A stretch of 64,000 nucleotides of DNA, taken from Streptomyces violascens. GTDB taxonomy: Bacteria; Actinomycetota; Actinomycetes; Streptomycetales; Streptomycetaceae. Below, one piece after another: positions 41,650 to 48,996 of the stretch; positions within the stretch are counted from its first letter, which is position 1; each line of letters starts with the position of its first letter. Position numbers and translations under genes: made by a program. The DNA lies in NCBI RefSeq assembly GCF_014649955.1, contig NZ_BMUA01000012.1, positions 1 to 64,000 of the forward strand. The letters run 5' to 3'. Under the pieces are notes generated by a model. It was not told where the DNA came from. It searched no databases and was given only the letters and a program-made list of their open reading frames with translations.

Positions 41650-41937
41650 ATGTGTGGAGCGAAGGCCGGCGGGCCCGATGCCTCGACGATCAAGCCCGGT
41701 GAGACCACCATCCAGGGCCAGGTGACCCGCGACGGCGAGCCCGTCACCGGTTACGTGCGCCTGCTCGACTCGACCGGCGAGTTCACGGCCGAGGTCCCGA
41801 CCTCGGCCACCGGACAGTTCCGCTTCTACGCGGCCGAGGGCACGTGGACCGTGCGCGCCCTGGTGCCGGGCGGCAGCGCGGACCGTACGGTCGTCGCCCA
41901 GACCGGTGGCCTCGCCGAGGTCGCCATCGCCGTCTGA
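41650..41937 (+). CDS. DUF1416 protein
   Basis: A 95-residue protein with the N-terminal MCGAKAGGP motif (Cys2) conserved in DUF1416, followed by a small beta-sandwich (GETTIQGQVTRDGEPVTGYVRLLD, GQFRFYAAEGTWTVRALVPGG). It always follows the cysA-type rhodanese in actinobacteria, so a role in sulfur transfer is likely but unproven. Confidence 0.9.
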   Translation: MCGAKAGGPDASTIKPGETTIQGQVTRDGEPVTGYVRLLDSTGEFTAEVPTSATGQFRFYAAEGTWTVRALVPGGSADRTVVAQTGGLAEVAIAV

Positions 41938-41962
41938 CCGACGGCACACCGCAGTACCGGCC

Positions 41963-42013
41963 GGAGGGCCGCACCCTGGGGGTTGGACGCCTTGGAATGG
42001 GGTGCGGCCCTCC
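41963..42013 (+). terminator. Terminator of the cysA-DUF1416 operon
   Basis: GGAGGGCCGCACCC (41963-41976) and GGGTGCGGCCCTCC (42000-42013) form a perfect 14-bp stem with a 23-base loop, 25 bases after the DUF1416 stop. No long T-run follows. Confidence 0.8.
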
Positions 42014-42092
42014 GTGCCGTTCGCCTGTACGTCCAGGGGCGCGGTCGGCCCGTGGCGTTTCGGGTCCGGCTCCGCGGTCGTACGCTGGATTC

Positions 42093-42353
42093 ATGTTGGC
42101 CCGGCGCCGGCGCGGCTATTTCTGGATGATGGGCGGCTGCATCCTGCTCTTCGTGTCCGCCTGGGGTTTCGTGCGCCTGTGGTCGGTCCCGGTGGCGGTG
42201 GGCATGTGCGTCGTCGCCATGGTCATCCCGCCGATCGCCGCGATGGTCGCCAACCGGCGCGGCCCCGACGACCGCTGGTGGGACGACCCCTCCGGCGACC
42301 CGAAGTCGGATGAGTGGTGGGACGAGCTGGACGGCAAGAAGCCCCGCCAGTGA
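42093..42353 (+). CDS. DUF3099 small membrane protein
   Basis: An 86-residue protein with two membrane helices (YFWMMGGCILLFVSAWGFV, VPVAVGMCVVAMVIPPIAAMV) and a Trp/Asp-rich tail (RWWDDPSGDPKSDEWWDELDG), as in DUF3099. Function unknown. No ribosome site precedes the ATG, but TACGCT lies 8 bases upstream, so a leaderless transcript is likely. Confidence 0.85.
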   Translation: MLARRRRGYFWMMGGCILLFVSAWGFVRLWSVPVAVGMCVVAMVIPPIAAMVANRRGPDDRWWDDPSGDPKSDEWWDELDGKKPRQ

Positions 42354-42390
42354 CCCTTCGGACGCCCTTCGGACGCCCTCGATGCGGGAG

Positions 42391-42759
42391 CTAGTACACG
42401 AGCGCCTGCACGCCGTCCCCCATGATCTCCTGCACGAAGACCTGCGCACCCGCAATCCGCACGCCTTCCAGGACGTCCTTCTCCGTGATGTCCCGGCGCG
42501 TCGCGCACTGCGTGCACAGCGTGATCCGCCCGCCCGCGCCCTGGATCGACTCGATCAGGTCGGGCAGCGGCGCGGCATGGGGGAGTGAGAACTCCGCGGC
42601 CCGGCCCGGCAGGGCGAACCAGGACGATTCGCCCGTCAGCCAGAGCGAGACCTCCACCCCGCTGGCCGCCGCCACCGCCGCGACGGTGAAGGCCTGCGAA
42701 CACCGCTCGGGCGCCTCGGCGCCGGCGGTCACCTTGATCACGAGCTTGTTGTTCGGCAT
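42391..42759 (-). CDS. DsrE/DsrF-like sulfur-relay family protein
   Basis: A 122-residue protein with the DsrE fold pattern: KLVIKVTAGAEAPERCSQAFTVAAVAAASG, then LCTQCATRRDI with two cysteines and a C-terminal EIMGDGVQALVY. Members take part in sulfur transfer, fitting the nearby rhodanese. No ribosome-binding site precedes the ATG. TACAGT lies just upstream and an 18-bp perfect palindrome covers the start codon. Confidence 0.85.
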   Translation of the reverse strand: MPNNKLVIKVTAGAEAPERCSQAFTVAAVAAASGVEVSLWLTGESSWFALPGRAAEFSLPHAAPLPDLIESIQGAGGRITLCTQCATRRDITEKDVLEGVRIAGAQVFVQEIMGDGVQALVY

Positions 42760-42768
42760 ATGCCGAAC
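42751..42768. promoter_or_regulatory. Perfect 18-bp palindrome over the DsrE-like start codon
   Basis: GTTCGGCATATGCCGAAC is a perfect palindrome. It contains the ATG of the DsrE-like gene (minus strand). With TACAGT as -10 the transcript would start at or near the ATG, so a protein bound here would block initiation. The binding protein is unknown. Confidence 0.6.
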
Positions 42769-42936
42769 TGTAATCCGCGGCGCCACAACCTCCCCCCGCG
42801 GTGGTGGGTCTGCTGTGTGCCGCAGAGAAGGGAATCTGCGCTTCGAGGGCTGCCGCATCGGCGGCGAAATGCCCGCCAAGGCCCGTCGAGCCTGTTATGG
42901 ACCGTCAAGTCCTGTGCAAGTCCTGTGGGGGGACAC

Positions 42937-43731
42937 ATGAGTTCAACCGAAGAGCCACCCGGTGCGAGTACCACCGAAGAGCCACTTGGTGCGGCCGGAC
43001 CCGTACGGCCTCGCCGCCCCCGGGGCCGTACCGCGCTGATCGTCGCGGGCGCGGCCGCGCTCGGGGTCCTCGCGGGGACCGTCACCGGGTACGCCGTCCA
43101 GTACCAGCGCCCGCCCACCCCGCTGGGCCCGCTCGCGCAACAGGACCTCGCGGAGTCGAAGACCGCGCCCGCGGACAAGAACACGACGGCCCGCACCGTC
43201 TCGGCCAACCGCTGGGACGAGAAGTCCGACGGCGACCTGCGCCGCCTCCTCGTCGCGAAGCCGGACGCCGCGAAGTCCGAGGAGCAGCCCGCCTGGCAGG
43301 ACCTGCTGCTCGCCTCGGCGGACTACGAGCCCCCCGACGAGGCGTTCCGGCAGTTCCTGCGCGACGGATTCAGGCGCAGCGCGACGACGTCCTGGTCCCT
43401 GGACGGCAAGGTGTACGTCACCGTCATGCTGACCCAGTTCCGCGACGACACCGCGGTCGTGTCCAGGGACTACGCCCGGCACCAGCAGGAGTACATGCCG
43501 GAGGAGGGCTACGCCGGCAACTACGGCAAGCCGATCCCGGGCAGCGACAACGGACACACCTACGTCTTCGACAAGCCGCACACCAAGGCCGGCTACGAGC
43601 CGCTCTACGAGGGCCGCGCCATGGCCTGGCGCAACGGCGTCTTCATGGTTATCCAGTACGAGAACAACTCGGGCCCCGTCTCGGAGCCGGCCCTCCAGAC
43701 CCTGGCCAAGCAGCAGTTGGAGCGACTGTGA
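42937..43731 (+). CDS. Membrane-anchored protein of unknown function, first of three
   Basis: A 264-residue protein. A Glu/Pro/Arg-rich cytoplasmic N-terminus leads to one membrane helix (TALIVAGAAALGVLAGTVTGYAV, about 36-58) and an extracytoplasmic domain of about 200 residues with no recognised family (WSLDGKVYVTVMLTQFRDDTA, GHTYVFDKPHTKAGYEPLYEGRAMAWR). Its stop overlaps the next start by 4 bases (GTGA). GTGGGGGGA lies just before the ATG. Conserved hypothetical. Confidence 0.8.
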   Translation: MSSTEEPPGASTTEEPLGAAGPVRPRRPRGRTALIVAGAAALGVLAGTVTGYAVQYQRPPTPLGPLAQQDLAESKTAPADKNTTARTVSANRWDEKSDGDLRRLLVAKPDAAKSEEQPAWQDLLLASADYEPPDEAFRQFLRDGFRRSATTSWSLDGKVYVTVMLTQFRDDTAVVSRDYARHQQEYMPEEGYAGNYGKPIPGSDNGHTYVFDKPHTKAGYEPLYEGRAMAWRNGVFMVIQYENNSGPVSEPALQTLAKQQLERL

Positions 43732-44519
43732 CGACGAACGACGTCCACGATGAGCAGCCTGAGCCCGTTGCGTCCAACGCGGCCGAGGCTCCCGCTTCCA
43801 CCCGCCCCCGCCCTCTCCTCCCCCTCGTGTCCGGCGCCGTCGCGCTCCTCGTGGTGGCCGGGGGCGGCGTCTGGGCCGTGGGGACGCTGGAGGACGCGCC
43901 CCGTACCGCCCCGACCGTCGTCCGGGCGGAGCCGAGCGGCGCCGCGACGGCCGCGCCCAAGGCCGGGGCCGCGCCCCGCGCCGGGCTCGGCGGCAGGCTG
44001 CTTCCGCTGCCGTCCGGCTATCAACTCGGCCCGGACATAGGCGAGTTCGGCAACGACTCGGTCCTCGGGGCCGCGCAGGCCGTCGCCATGCTGAAGGAGG
44101 GCGGCCGCGGTCTGCCGGCCGGTGAGCGGGAGAAGAACGACAAGGCCGTCGACACGCTGAAGGTCCAGGGCGTCGCCCTGCGGAGCTACACCGACAGCCA
44201 CTTCGTCACCGAGATGCGGCTCTCGCAGATGCAGAACACCGCGGCGATCAAGGACCTGAACGCCTTCCAGGGCGAGTTCGCGCATGCCCTCAAGGCCCTC
44301 CGCGCGGGCCCGAAGATCGACGGCCACGCCAACGCGGTGTGCTTCCTGCTGCCCAAGGACGACAAGCTCAAGCTCGACGCGATGTTCTGCAACGGGTACG
44401 AGGGCGACGTCATGGTCAGCACGTACACCTACGCGGCCGCCCCGCTGGACACCGGCGCCGCGGCCGGGCTGCTGCGCAAGCAGCTCGACCTCATCAAGTC
44501 CCCCGGGGAGTCCGTGTGA
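43728..44519 (+). CDS. Membrane-anchored protein of unknown function, second of three
   Basis: A 263-residue protein with an acidic/Pro-rich N-terminus, one helix (LVSGAVALLVVAGGGVWAVGTL, about 33-54) and an extracytoplasmic domain containing two cysteines (NAVCFLLPKDD, DAMFCNGYEG), probably a disulfide. GTG start overlapping the upstream stop by 4 bases. Its own stop overlaps the next start by 4. No family recognised. Confidence 0.8.
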   Translation: MTTNDVHDEQPEPVASNAAEAPASTRPRPLLPLVSGAVALLVVAGGGVWAVGTLEDAPRTAPTVVRAEPSGAATAAPKAGAAPRAGLGGRLLPLPSGYQLGPDIGEFGNDSVLGAAQAVAMLKEGGRGLPAGEREKNDKAVDTLKVQGVALRSYTDSHFVTEMRLSQMQNTAAIKDLNAFQGEFAHALKALRAGPKIDGHANAVCFLLPKDDKLKLDAMFCNGYEGDVMVSTYTYAAAPLDTGAAAGLLRKQLDLIKSPGESV

Positions 44520-45412
44520 GCGACCTGACCGACCAGAACACGGCCGAGGCCCCGCAGCAGCCCCCGGAGCCTGCGACCGCCGTGGCTCCGCCGCAGCCCG
44601 CCGAGCCCCCGGCTCCGCTGTCCGAGACCCCGCCCGCCGCGCCCAAGGACCGCCGCGTCCTGCGTGCCGCCCTCCGCTGGACCGCCGCCGTCGCCGTCTT
44701 CGGCGTGCTCGGCACCGGCATCGCGTACGGGATCACCGTGCCGGAGCGCACCGACGTGCCCGGGCTCTCCACCAAGAGCGACGGGCGCTGGGCCTACCCC
44801 AAGCTCGTGAAGCCCGCCCTGCCCGCCGGGGGCGCGCTGCCGTACGCCGCCGAGAATCCCGGGATGATCCACTACGCCGACCTGGAGCAGCTCCTGCTGC
44901 CCGCCCCGGCGGGATCGACGCCCGACCCGACGCTCAAGGGCGACAAGAGCCGGATCACCACCGACCGGTTCCTCCAGGAATTCGCCGGTGACAACCGCGT
45001 ACCGAACATGCGCCAGGACCTGGCCCAGGGCGGGCTGCGTCAGATCGCGGCCCGCGGCTGGACCATGCCGGACGGCACCGCCACCCGTATCTACCTGGTG
45101 CGCTTCCACACCTCGGGGTACCAGAACGCGTTCACCACGCTGTACTTCTCCAACGCGGGCAGCGCCCCCAGAGTCCTGAAGGACATCGAGGGCGAGTCCG
45201 CGCTCGACGACGGCTACATCTCCGGCAACGGCATCCCGCACGTGCGGCACGACGTGTACGTGGAGTCCGCGCCGACCGGGCCCGTCCAGGTCCGGCACGC
45301 CTACATCGCGGCCGGTGACATCGTCGCCCTGGTCGTCCAGTCGAAAAAGGGCACGGCCGCCGCGGTCCCCTTCCACCAGACGGCCGTCCTCCAGGAGCAG
45401 CTCCTGGGCTGA
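44516..45412 (+). CDS. Membrane-anchored protein of unknown function, third of three
   Basis: A 298-residue protein. A Pro/Ala/Glu-rich N-terminus of about 45 residues precedes a membrane helix (LRWTAAVAVFGVLGTGIAYGITV) and an extracytoplasmic domain of about 225 residues (RITTDRFLQEFAGDN, TRIYLVRFHTSGYQNAFTTL, VRHAYIAAGDIVALVVQSKKG). GTG start overlapping the previous stop. The three proteins share topology, which suggests a complex, but clear mutual sequence similarity was not established. Confidence 0.8.
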   Translation: MSDLTDQNTAEAPQQPPEPATAVAPPQPAEPPAPLSETPPAAPKDRRVLRAALRWTAAVAVFGVLGTGIAYGITVPERTDVPGLSTKSDGRWAYPKLVKPALPAGGALPYAAENPGMIHYADLEQLLLPAPAGSTPDPTLKGDKSRITTDRFLQEFAGDNRVPNMRQDLAQGGLRQIAARGWTMPDGTATRIYLVRFHTSGYQNAFTTLYFSNAGSAPRVLKDIEGESALDDGYISGNGIPHVRHDVYVESAPTGPVQVRHAYIAAGDIVALVVQSKKGTAAAVPFHQTAVLQEQLLG

Positions 45413-45459
45413 TCCCCCCGATCGCACGGGCGCGCCACCGGCGGCGTACCTCACAGAGA

Positions 45460-45497
45460 GGGCCGGCCCCCCCACCCATTAGGCTGGGGGCCGGCCC
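45460..45497 (+). terminator. Terminator of the three-gene membrane operon
   Basis: GGGCCGGCCCCC (45460-45471) and GGGGGCCGGCCC (45486-45497) form a perfect 12-bp stem with a 14-base loop, 47 bases after the third gene. The 33-residue peptide gene begins 37 bases further on. Confidence 0.8.
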
Positions 45498-45534
45498 TGA
45501 CCGCCCCTACACCCGCTCATGCGAGGAGCCCCCC

Positions 45535-45636
45535 GTGCTTGAGGCTGTTTTCTCCACCCTCCTTGTCCTGGTCTGCGTCGGCGTCCTCGCCTTCGCCGGG
45601 CTGACCGTGAAGAAGCTGTACCAGGGTCAGCGCTAA
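45535..45636 (+). CDS. 33-residue single-pass membrane peptide
   Basis: The GTG at 45535 is preceded by GCGAGGAGCC. The peptide consists of one hydrophobic helix (FSTLLVLVCVGVLAFAGLTV) and a basic end (KKLYQGQR). It ends in TAA 30 bases before the nitrobindin gene, so it is probably co-transcribed. Codon use has strong GC at third positions. I recall equivalent short ORFs at this locus in other streptomycetes. Function unknown. Confidence 0.75.
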   Translation: MLEAVFSTLLVLVCVGVLAFAGLTVKKLYQGQR

Positions 45637-45666
45637 CCCCGACCGCAACGAAGAGATCGCAGCCTC

Positions 45667-46239
45667 ATGATCGAGATTCCGTCCGACCTCCACCCCGACC
45701 TGGTCCCCCTGGTCTTCCTCCTCGGTACGTGGGAGGGCGCCGGCGTCACCGACTTCCCCGGTGCCGAGAAGGCGAACTTCGGGCAGTCCGTGACCTTCTC
45801 CCACGACGGCCGTGACTTCCTGGAGTACGTCTCGCACTCCTGGATCCTGGACGGCGAGGGCAACAAGGTGAAGCCGCTGGAGTCCGAGTCGGGCTACTGG
45901 CGCATCGACAAGGACCGCAAGGTCGAGGTCGTCATGGTCCGCGACCAGGGCATCGTCGAGATCTGGTACGGCGAGCTCGCCCACCAGAAGCCGCAGATCG
46001 ACCTGGTCACCGACGCCGTCGCCCGCACCGCGGCCTCCGGCCCGTACACCGGTGGCAAGCGGCTCTACGGCTACGTCAAGAGCGACCTGATGTGGGTCGG
46101 CGAGAAGGCGACCCCCGAGGTCGAGCTCCGCCCCTACATGTCGGCGCACCTGAAGAAGGTCGTCACGCCGGAGCAGGTCGCGGAGATGGCCCGTGGCCTC
46201 GGCGACCTCCCGGACGACGGAATCGCCTTCTTCAAGTAG
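45667..46239 (+). CDS. Nitrobindin-like heme protein (FABP family)
   Basis: A 190-residue beta-barrel protein with the nitrobindin signature FLLGTWEGAGVTDFPG near the N-terminus and a C-terminal region bearing a candidate heme-ligand histidine (YMSAHLKKVV). Nitrobindins bind ferric heme and scavenge or isomerise peroxynitrite. The gene is followed by nur after 49 bases. No metal-box was seen upstream. Confidence 0.88.
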   Translation: MIEIPSDLHPDLVPLVFLLGTWEGAGVTDFPGAEKANFGQSVTFSHDGRDFLEYVSHSWILDGEGNKVKPLESESGYWRIDKDRKVEVVMVRDQGIVEIWYGELAHQKPQIDLVTDAVARTAASGPYTGGKRLYGYVKSDLMWVGEKATPEVELRPYMSAHLKKVVTPEQVAEMARGLGDLPDDGIAFFK

Positions 46240-46288
46240 GCCGTACTCGTCCCGTGGGTGCCGCCGGGTTCACTCCTACACTGGGAGC

Positions 46289-46753
46289 GTGGTGACCACC
46301 GACTGGCAGAGCGACCTCCGCAGGCGCGGGTACCGGCTGACCCCCCAGCGACAGCTCGTCCTGGAGGCCGTCGACGTACTCGAACACGCGACGCCCGACG
46401 ACATCCTCACCCAGGTGCGGAAGACGGCGGGCGGCGTGAACATCTCCACCGTGTACCGGACCCTGGAGCTCCTGGAGGAGCTGGGTCTGGTCTCGCACGC
46501 CCACCTCGGCCACGGCGCCCCGACCTACCACCTGGCCGACCGCCACCACCACATCCACCTGGTGTGCCGCGACTGCACCAAGGTGATCGAGGCCGATGTG
46601 GACGTGGCAGGTGACTTCACCGCGAAGCTCAGGGACACCTTCGGCTTCGAGACGGACATGAAGCACTTCGCCATCTTCGGGCGCTGTACCGACTGTGCCG
46701 AGAAACCCGTCGGCGGAGCCGACTCAACTAACACCGCAAGTACTGCGTCGTAG
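46289..46753 (+). CDS. nur: Nickel-responsive Fur-family repressor Nur
   Basis: A 154-residue Fur-family regulator with winged-helix YRLTPQRQLVLEAVDVLEHATPDDI and GGVNISTVYRTLELLEELGLV. With the GTG at 46289 the histidines fall at 33, 70, 72, 86, 88, 90 and 126, the positions I recall for the nickel site (70/72/126) and M-site (33/86/88/90) of S. coelicolor Nur. It represses nickel uptake and sodF when nickel is plentiful. TACACT lies 9 bases upstream, so the message may be leaderless. Confidence 0.87.
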   Translation: MVTTDWQSDLRRRGYRLTPQRQLVLEAVDVLEHATPDDILTQVRKTAGGVNISTVYRTLELLEELGLVSHAHLGHGAPTYHLADRHHHIHLVCRDCTKVIEADVDVAGDFTAKLRDTFGFETDMKHFAIFGRCTDCAEKPVGGADSTNTASTAS

Positions 46754-46763
46754 GCTTGCCTAC

Positions 46764-47729
46764 ATGAAGAGCCCCCTGCTGTCCCAGCCCGGCGCCGTCC
46801 CCGCCGAAGGGCGCGACGAAGGAGTCGCGGCGCACTACGGTGACCTGTTCCGCGAGCAGCGCGCGCTCGCCGCCGGCACCGGTCTCGTCGACCTCTCGCA
46901 CCGCGGTGTCGTCACCGTCACCGGCGACGACCGGCTGAGCTGGCTGCACCTGCTGCTCACCCAGCACGTCAGCGAGCTGCCCGTCGGGCAGGCCACCGAG
47001 GCGCTCGTCCTCTCCGCGAACGGGCACGTCGAGCACGCCCTGTACCTCGTCGACGACGGCACGACGGTGTGGATCCACGTCGAGCCCGGCACCGAGGGCG
47101 AGCTGATCGCCTACCTGGAGTCGATGAAGTTCTTCTACCGGGTCGAAGTCGCCGACCGCACCGAGGAGTTCGCGGTCGTCCACCTGCCGGCCGGCTCCAT
47201 CGCCGAGGTGCCGGACGGCGTGGTCGTGCGCGAGACGGCGTACGGCCGTGATCTGTTCCTGCCGCGCGGCGACCTGGAGAAGTACGCCGCCGAGGCGGGC
47301 CCGCTCGTCGGCATCCTGGCGTACGAGGCGCTCCGCGTGGAGGCGCACCGGCCGCGGCTCGGCTTCGAGACCGACCACCGGACGATCCCGCACGAGGTGG
47401 GCTGGATCGGCTCGGCCGTCCATCTCCAGAAGGGCTGTTACCGGGGCCAGGAGACGGTCGCCCGTGTCCACAACCTGGGGAAGCCGCCGCGCCGCCTGGT
47501 CTTCCTGCACCTGGACGGCAGCGAGGTGCTGCTTCCCGGGTCCGGTACGCCGGTCAGGCTCGCGGCCGACGGTGCCGACGGCCGCCAGCTCGGCTTCATC
47601 ACCACCTCTGCCCGCCACCACGAGCTGGGCCCGATCGCGCTGGCCCTGGTCAAGCGCAACGTCCCGGTGGACGCGGAGCTGCTCGCGGGCAACACGGCGG
47701 CGGCCCAGGAAGTCGTGGTCGAGCCGTAG
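46764..47729 (+). CDS. ygfZ: YgfZ/GcvT-like folate-binding protein (Fe-S cluster repair)
   Basis: A 321-residue protein with the YgfZ signature KGCYRGQE (Lys223-Cys225) and a GcvT-like fold (GDDRLSWLHLLLTQ, LSANGHVEHALYLVDDG). It uses tetrahydrofolate to help form or repair certain Fe-S enzymes. The ATG at 46764 is immediately preceded by TAGGC-TT-GCCTA (46751-46762). This inverted repeat contains a TAGGCT -10-like box, so transcription is probably leaderless and may be regulated there. It converges with dtd. Confidence 0.9.
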   Translation: MKSPLLSQPGAVPAEGRDEGVAAHYGDLFREQRALAAGTGLVDLSHRGVVTVTGDDRLSWLHLLLTQHVSELPVGQATEALVLSANGHVEHALYLVDDGTTVWIHVEPGTEGELIAYLESMKFFYRVEVADRTEEFAVVHLPAGSIAEVPDGVVVRETAYGRDLFLPRGDLEKYAAEAGPLVGILAYEALRVEAHRPRLGFETDHRTIPHEVGWIGSAVHLQKGCYRGQETVARVHNLGKPPRRLVFLHLDGSEVLLPGSGTPVRLAADGADGRQLGFITTSARHHELGPIALALVKRNVPVDAELLAGNTAAAQEVVVEP

Positions 47730-47740
47730 GCCGGTGGACC

Positions 47741-47757
47741 GGAGGTCTCAGACCTCC
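47741..47757. terminator. Short bidirectional hairpin between ygfZ and dtd
   Basis: GGAGGTC-TCA-GACCTCC is a perfect 7-bp stem whose 3-base loop is the reverse complement of the dtd stop codon TGA. It lies 11 bases after ygfZ and overlaps the end of dtd, so it may terminate both convergent genes. Confidence 0.6.
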
Positions 47758-48173
47758 ACCAGGACCGTGAACGGGCCGTGATTGGTGAGGGACACCCGCA
47801 TGTCCGCGCCGAAGCGGCCCGTCTCCACATGTGCGCCGAGGGCTCGCAGCTGGGCCACCACCTCGTCGACCAAGGGCTCGGCCACATCGCCGGGGGCGGC
47901 CGCGTTCCATGTGGGGCGGCGGCCCTTGCGGGCGTCCCCGTAGAGAGTGAACTGCGAAATCACCAGCAAGGGCGCATTCACATCCGAGCAGGACTTCTCC
48001 CCCTCAAGGATGCGAACCGACCACAGCTTGCGGGCGAGCTGCGCCGCCTTGCCCGGATTGTCCTCGTGGGTGACTCCGACCAGGACACACAGGCCCTCAC
48101 CCGCGATCTCGCCGACCGTCTCGCCGGCCACGACGACCTTCGCGCCGTCGACTCTCTGCACCACCGCTCGCAT
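47748..48173 (-). CDS. dtd: D-aminoacyl-tRNA deacylase
   Basis: A 141-residue protein matching DTD throughout: MRAVVQRV start, the SQFTLYGDARKGRRPT motif and C-terminal TNHGPFTVLVEV, which includes the NxGP(V/F)T motif. It removes D-amino acids (and glycine mischarged on tRNA-Ala) from tRNA. Length is standard. Converges with ygfZ. Confidence 0.95.
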   Translation of the reverse strand: MRAVVQRVDGAKVVVAGETVGEIAGEGLCVLVGVTHEDNPGKAAQLARKLWSVRILEGEKSCSDVNAPLLVISQFTLYGDARKGRRPTWNAAAPGDVAEPLVDEVVAQLRALGAHVETGRFGADMRVSLTNHGPFTVLVEV

Positions 48174-48341
48174 GCGCCCCAACCTATGCCACGGGTCGCT
48201 CCGATTTCCGAGCGGCTGAACGGGTGCAGTGCACCTGCACGTGCCGTACCGGGAGTGGCACGATGCGTACAGGCGGTGCTTCCCCTTGGTCCTTCGGGCC
48301 CGGGGAGACCCCATGCACCGGTCGAGGGGACGGAAAGACGC

Positions 48342-48935
48342 ATGAGCACACCAGGCGCCGGGCAGTCGCCCGGTCCCGTATCGCTGACCCGGACCAACCC
48401 GCGTACCGCCGTGCGACCGCCCGTACAGCGGGCGGGCGGCACGCTGCCGCCCCAGCGCGACCACGACCTGGCCGCGCTCCGGCTCGCCGAGCTGCGCACC
48501 CTGCGCCGGCAGTCGCAGCGCGACGAGGCCGACCTCAGCTACGTACGGCGGCTGCTGCACGGCCGGATCGACATTCTGCGGGCCGAGCTGGCCCGGCGCA
48601 CCGGGCCGCAGGCGCCGGTGGTGGAGCGGCTCGCGGAGATCCTCACGGACGCGCCGTCCTCGCACCGCGCCTCCGCCCGCCACGTCACGCTGTCCGCGCC
48701 GCGCAGCGAGGAGTACCGCATCCTCGCCGCCGAGATGGACGCCGAAGTCCAGCTGTCCGACCTCGCCGCCCGTACGGACGAGGAGCTGCACACCGCGACC
48801 GGGCGCCTGATCCGCTACGAGCAGCAGGTCTCGCGGCGCCGGCAGCAGCTCCAGCGGACCGCCGACGATTGCAGTGCCGAGATCGCCCGCAGGTACCGTG
48901 ATGGTGAAGCACAAGTAGACGATCTGCTCACCTGA
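48342..48935 (+). CDS. rsiG: Anti-sigma factor of WhiG, RsiG-like, c-di-GMP-binding
   Basis: A 197-residue protein with two long helices of the RsiG type. The second c-di-GMP motif E-x3-S-x2-R-x3-Q-x3-D is intact (Glu160, Ser164, Arg167, Gln171, Asp175). The first is Glu62, Ser66, Arg69, His73, Asp77, so His replaces Gln. RsiG bound to c-di-GMP holds the sporulation sigma factor WhiG inactive until c-di-GMP falls. A disordered N-terminus of about 40 residues precedes the coiled coil. whiG itself is not in the window. Confidence 0.82.
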   Translation: MSTPGAGQSPGPVSLTRTNPRTAVRPPVQRAGGTLPPQRDHDLAALRLAELRTLRRQSQRDEADLSYVRRLLHGRIDILRAELARRTGPQAPVVERLAEILTDAPSSHRASARHVTLSAPRSEEYRILAAEMDAEVQLSDLAARTDEELHTATGRLIRYEQQVSRRRQQLQRTADDCSAEIARRYRDGEAQVDDLLT

Positions 48936-48996
48936 CCCGCCCGTATCGGAAGCGACCCCTCCGGGGCAGGTCACCTGCCCGGAAGGCCGCACCGCC

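Noticed and set aside
46751..46762. Iron box (DmdR/IdeR) before ygfZ
   Set aside because: TAGGC-TT-GCCTA has the right letters but the spacing of the arms differs from the 19-bp IdeR consensus. It is better read as a -10 box with chance symmetry.
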